35,427 nt of DNA, taken from assembly GCA_007118975.1 (NCBI GenBank), contig SKQO01000114.1, positions 1-35,427 on the forward strand, written 5' to 3'. The stretch's first letter is position 1. Each line of letters begins with the position of its first letter. Both the position numbers and the translations under genes were made by a program. The DNA is from Halobacteriales archaeon (GTDB taxonomy: Archaea; Halobacteriota; Halobacteria; Halobacteriales; SKNY01). The notes beneath the pieces are model-generated. The model saw nothing but the letters and a program-made list of their open reading frames with translations, searched no databases and had not been told where the DNA came from. Shown here in pieces: positions 32,482 to 35,427 of the stretch.

Positions 32482-33537
32482 ATGGACTCGACTAGACGGG
32501 TCGTGACAGTTGATGGCGAGGGCGACGTGGGTCTTGCCAGCGAACCGATCCCCAAACCGGCGGCCGGTGAAGTACTGATCACGGTCAATGCATCGTTGGT
32601 CTCCCCCGGTTCCGGAGCTGGTCCGGTGCGCCGCCGCCGAGCTGACCCGGATCCCGAACGGGATCCGCTCAAACGAGGATACCAGGCGGCAGGGATCGTC
32701 GATACCGTCGGGGGCGACGTCGCCGAGTTTGAGGCCGGTGACCGCGTCGCCTGCATGGGAAGTGGGTATGCGTATCACGCGGATGCCGTGGTGGTCCCCC
32801 AGCACCTCTGTGTTCCCCTCCCCGAGAACGTCAGTTTCGAGGAAGGTGCGTTCAACCATCTCGCCGCGACGGGCCTCCACACCATCCGACGCGGCGAGGT
32901 CGCCATCGGCGAGGCCGTCGCGGTGATGGGACTCGGGCTCGTGGGCCAGCTCACCGGTCAGCTCGCAAGGATTGCTGGTGCTCGACCGATCGGGTCGGAT
33001 CTCCTGCCAGGACGCGCCGAGGTGGCCCGTGCGGTCGGCTTCGAACGTGCCGTCGCGGGCGGCGAGGAGGCACTAGCGGAGGCCGTCGACGACGTGACCG
33101 ATGGTCGCGGTATCGACTGTGGGGTGATTGCTTTCGGCGGCGACGGAACCGATGCGTTCGAGCAACTCGTCTCCCTCGCCAGGCAGGCGCCGGACGGCCA
33201 CAGGTATGGCCGGATCGTCATTGTCGGTGGCGCTCACGTCGCGGCGGATTTCCCGACCGCGCTGGGAAACATGGACGTACGTGCGGCTTCCAGGCCCGGC
33301 CCTGGCTATCACGATCCCGCATGGGAACGCGGGGCGGCATACGCCACCGAGTACCGAGGCGACGCAGAGTGGACGACCCGACGAAACCTCCAGGAGAGCA
33401 TTCGGTTGATCGACACCGGCAAGCTGGATGTGGAGACGTTGATCACCCACCGGTACCCGTTCGAGCAAGCTGCCGACGGGTATGACGCACTGCTCGATCG
33501 ACCCGGCGAGACGCTCGGCGTGATCTTCACCCCCTAG
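32482..33537 (+). CDS. Medium-chain dehydrogenase lacking the catalytic-zinc Cys (2)
   Basis: A 351-residue MDR-superfamily oxidoreductase. Nucleotide binding: VAVMGLGLVGQLTGQLA (G150-x-G152-x-x-G155). Instead of the zinc-ligand block it reads SLVSPGSGAGPV, so the catalytic Cys is absent, as in dehydrogenase 1. The two share the pattern N-H-L-A-(A/G) then G-x-x-x-I/V-R-R-G and the C-terminal T-H-R phrase (LITHRYPFEQAADGYD against LITHRIDAAEAPEMYQ), so they are paralogues of one Cys-less clade. It is cytoplasmic and probably oxidises or reduces a sugar, cyclitol or glycoside. The start ATG 32482 fits the N terminus; a longer upstream frame overlaps the divergent glycosidase gene. It is convergent with the MFS gene, with 10 bases between stops. 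Confidence 0.87.
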   Translation: MDSTRRVVTVDGEGDVGLASEPIPKPAAGEVLITVNASLVSPGSGAGPVRRRRADPDPERDPLKRGYQAAGIVDTVGGDVAEFEAGDRVACMGSGYAYHADAVVVPQHLCVPLPENVSFEEGAFNHLAATGLHTIRRGEVAIGEAVAVMGLGLVGQLTGQLARIAGARPIGSDLLPGRAEVARAVGFERAVAGGEEALAEAVDDVTDGRGIDCGVIAFGGDGTDAFEQLVSLARQAPDGHRYGRIVIVGGAHVAADFPTALGNMDVRAASRPGPGYHDPAWERGAAYATEYRGDAEWTTRRNLQESIRLIDTGKLDVETLITHRYPFEQAADGYDALLDRPGETLGVIFTP

Positions 33538-33547
33538 TTGGGTAACG

Positions 33548-34756
33548 CTAGGATGGTTTTTTCCCGGAAATGTGAAGCAGCACGACCAGCATCAGCACTC
33601 CCGCCATGATGCCGGCCAACACGGTGAACGCCGCCGCCCACCCGGCCAGGTCAGCTGTCGTCCCGACGACCGCCGTACCAGTCGCACCGATCAGTAAATA
33701 AACCCCTCTGAATAGCCCGAACCCGGTCCCCCGGTTACTCGTGGCGAGCCCGTCGATCATCCGCGCCTGGATTACGGACGTCATGCTCAGTGCGGTCCCC
33801 GACAGGACAACGGCAAGAGCAATGAGCAACGTTCCCCCGCCGACCACCAGCGTCGCGTATCCGGCCGTCCCGGCGAGGGCGAGCATGGCGATCGTGGGAT
33901 CGCGGCCGATGCGATCGGAGAGCCATCCCCCGAGGGGCTGACAGACCGCAGAAACCGCGAAAAACCCCGCGAACAGGAGGTTTGCCTGCCCGAGTGTGAA
34001 CCCCTGGTGTGCGACCAGGAACGCCGGCAAAAAGGCCATCGCCGAGAGCCCGACGAATTCAACCATCGTCATTAATGTGGTCGTGTTCCGCGTGCGAGGC
34101 CGACGCAAGAGATCGAACAGTCCACGTGGGGCGAGTGTCGAGCGAAACGAGACGTCCGGATCGACCGGCGGCCGTGGACTGATCCGCCAGATAATGAACC
34201 CGGCGACCAGACAGATGACGATCGCCCCCGCAAGGATGGGTGTTCGCCAGCCGACGTGGACGACGACCGCTGCGGCGAGTAGTGGTGCCACGACCCCGGC
34301 AACCTGCCCGCCGATACGATGGCTTCCGATGGCCCCACCGATCGCATCGAAATCTCTCGCCAACAGGGCGGTTGCGGGATTGTAATAGGCGCCCGCACCG
34401 ATCCCCAGTACCACGATCGCGAGGGCGAAGACGGGAAAGGCCGGTGCACTTGACAGCCCGACCGTCGCCACAGCCGACAGCCCCAGGGCGTACAACACGA
34501 CCCGCCGCTCGCCGATCCGATCGGCTAGCACGCCGCTGGGTAACTGCGTCAACGCGTACGCGATCCACATCCCCGTAAGTGCAATGCCGATGCTCCCGGT
34601 GGAAACACCGAATTCCGCCTGGACAGGCGGGATCACCGGTCCCACGATCACCTGGGAAAACCTGACCGCGAAGTATGCCGCGACGCACAGCCCGAGCACC
34701 CCATACGCCGGTTGCCACCGACCACTCATGTCATCCGCCAACGACTGCACAACCAT
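33548..34756 (-). CDS. Major facilitator superfamily transporter
   Basis: A 402-residue membrane protein with about twelve hydrophobic helices in two halves. The loop signature LPSGVLADRIGERRVVLYA lies between helices 2 and 3 and is mirrored in the second half by GGWLSDRIGRDPTIAML. The central loop (ISPRPPVDPDVSFR and on) joins helices 6 and 7. It is a secondary transporter in the cytoplasmic membrane, usually a symporter or exporter of small solutes such as sugars, acids or drugs. Start: ATG at 34756, or ATG at 34729 (MSGRWQP), which begins closer to the first helix. It is the last gene of the glycan-related group; uptake of a mono- or disaccharide or export of an end product are both possible. 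Confidence 0.9.
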   Translation of the reverse strand: MVVQSLADDMSGRWQPAYGVLGLCVAAYFAVRFSQVIVGPVIPPVQAEFGVSTGSIGIALTGMWIAYALTQLPSGVLADRIGERRVVLYALGLSAVATVGLSSAPAFPVFALAIVVLGIGAGAYYNPATALLARDFDAIGGAIGSHRIGGQVAGVVAPLLAAAVVVHVGWRTPILAGAIVICLVAGFIIWRISPRPPVDPDVSFRSTLAPRGLFDLLRRPRTRNTTTLMTMVEFVGLSAMAFLPAFLVAHQGFTLGQANLLFAGFFAVSAVCQPLGGWLSDRIGRDPTIAMLALAGTAGYATLVVGGGTLLIALAVVLSGTALSMTSVIQARMIDGLATSNRGTGFGLFRGVYLLIGATGTAVVGTTADLAGWAAAFTVLAGIMAGVLMLVVLLHISGKKPS

Positions 34757-35233
34757 CCAACGACCGATCGGTTTCGAATGAGCCTACAACCGCTTTCCGG
34801 TCCAGCCCTCGTGGGAGTTGGTCTCCCTCCCGACGTGAGTGTGGCACTTCGAGGACGCTCGGCGGTTGACGAAACGCCTCGCGCTCGGTTGGCTTCCCAA
34901 CTCTCGAAGATTTCTACGGACTGGTATCCATGTGGGCCCAGGAACATCACGAATGACAGGATTCCGAGTTGTGAGCGTGTTTGACGTAAACTGGTGCTGG
35001 GTTGGGGTTTCCGTCGCCAATCCACTACTCTGCCTCGGGCGGCTTCACGACCACCGTAGTCGAAGCAGATTGATGACACTGACCTTCTGCAAGTTGATAC
35101 CGCAGTAGACCACGCGTCATTCGGGCGTGGAGGAACGGCCCACAGACCACAGCTAAGACTCCCGCGGTCACGGTTCCTTTCGGAGGCACGGACGGACGCA
35201 CCTTCCTACGGGAGTAATCCTCTCGCGCGAGCG
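34757..35233. other. Region without a supported gene, possible mobile-element scar
   Basis: These 477 bases separate the MFS gene from the last partial gene. Open frames occur on the minus strand (about 34784-35250) with text such as HQSASTTVVVKPPEAE, followed after a stop by GDGNPNPAPVYVKHAHN. This reminded me of degraded C termini of haloarchaeal TnpB-type proteins, but no core motif is present and the match is weak. A hairpin at 35110-35130 lies in it. Confidence 0.3.
35110..35130. repeat. Hairpin CCACGC-(9)-GCGTGG
   Basis: A six-base perfect stem with a nine-base loop. IS200/IS605-type elements in haloarchaea often end near short hairpins with CACGC/GCGTG stems, so this may be an element end. 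Chance cannot be excluded in GC-rich DNA. Confidence 0.35.
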
Positions 35234-35427
35234 TCAGGCGGACGTCGCGAGTTGGGCCACGCTTTCGACTTCGGCGACCAACTCCCATGCCTGGTAGTGT
35301 TCCCATCCCTCGACGAAGCCCAGATAACGGTTATCCAGGGCGATGTATCGGTCCGCATCCGGGTGAAGGGCCTCAACGAGCCGAATACGTTGCTGACGAG
35401 CCGGCCTGATGTCCTCCTCCAGGTACC
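35234..35427 (-). CDS. C-terminal part of an unrecognised protein (5' end beyond window)
   Basis: The minus strand is open from the right window edge to TGA at 35234, giving 64 codons that read as real protein: YLEEDIRPARQQRIRLVEAL, then HPDADRYIALDNRYLGFVEG and WEHYQAWELVAEVESVAQL. It is helical, acidic and Arg-rich, with haloarchaeal-like composition and third-base GC. I recognise no family; a helical C terminus of a transcriptional regulator or small regulatory protein is one possibility. No start can be assigned. Confidence 0.55.
   Translation of the reverse strand, partial: YLEEDIRPARQQRIRLVEALHPDADRYIALDNRYLGFVEGWEHYQAWELVAEVESVAQLATSA

Noticed and set aside
1-35427. CRISPR arrays, tRNA or rRNA genes
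   Set aside because: I saw no regularly spaced repeats, no cloverleaf with T-loop consensus and no rRNA-like stretches by eye.

Overview
The window reads as a chromosomal segment of a haloarchaeon. The DNA is GC-rich, the proteins are strongly acidic, several exported proteins carry twin-arginine signal peptides (three of them followed by a lipobox Cys), and most genes have a TATA-like box about 22-35 bases before the start codon with no room for a leader, as in haloarchaeal leaderless transcripts. Two decayed transposases (a TnpB of the IS1341 type and an IS6-like DDE transposase) fit the same group. I see no tRNA, rRNA or CRISPR array.

Left part (1-5.2 kb): a leftward gene string of a small membrane protein, a twin-arginine LVIVD-type beta-propeller, an amidase-signature hydrolase and an M19 dipeptidase-like protein that runs off the window. 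It is divergent from a rightward ATP-grasp ligase, which is followed by a small two-helix membrane protein on the minus strand. 5.4-16.2 kb: an extracellular solute-binding lipoprotein (family 5), a HAD phosphatase, an SH3-NlpC/P60 peptidase, a DegT-type PLP aminotransferase, a GNAT acetyltransferase, sulfatase 1, a frameshifted zinc-ribbon membrane protein and an S9 peptidase. This half is rich in amide- and peptide-bond enzymes.

Middle (16.4-23.2 kb): a small lipoprotein, the TnpB remnant, a small membrane protein, sulfatase 2 and the IS6-like remnant. The two transposon scars bracket sulfatase 2. After them come a Cys-less medium-chain dehydrogenase, a small membrane protein, a PHP-like metallohydrolase and a xylose-isomerase-like TIM barrel.

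Right part (23.4-34.8 kb): a very large family-5 solute-binding lipoprotein, sulfatase 3, a Kelch-type propeller, a heparinase II/III-family protein, a uronate-dehydrogenase-like SDR, a clan-A-like glycosidase, a second Cys-less dehydrogenase and an MFS transporter. The window ends with a possible mobile-element scar and the C-terminal part of an unrecognised gene.

Taken together, the right half looks like an archaeal counterpart of a polysaccharide-utilisation locus for a sulfated, uronate-containing glycan: binding proteins capture it, sulfatases and a lyase or glycosidase strip and cut it, dehydrogenases and an isomerase process the sugars, and an MFS protein moves a product. That pathway is inference from family membership and gene neighbourhood. 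No substrate can be read from the sequence. No formylglycine-generating enzyme and no ABC permease or ATPase is present in the window.
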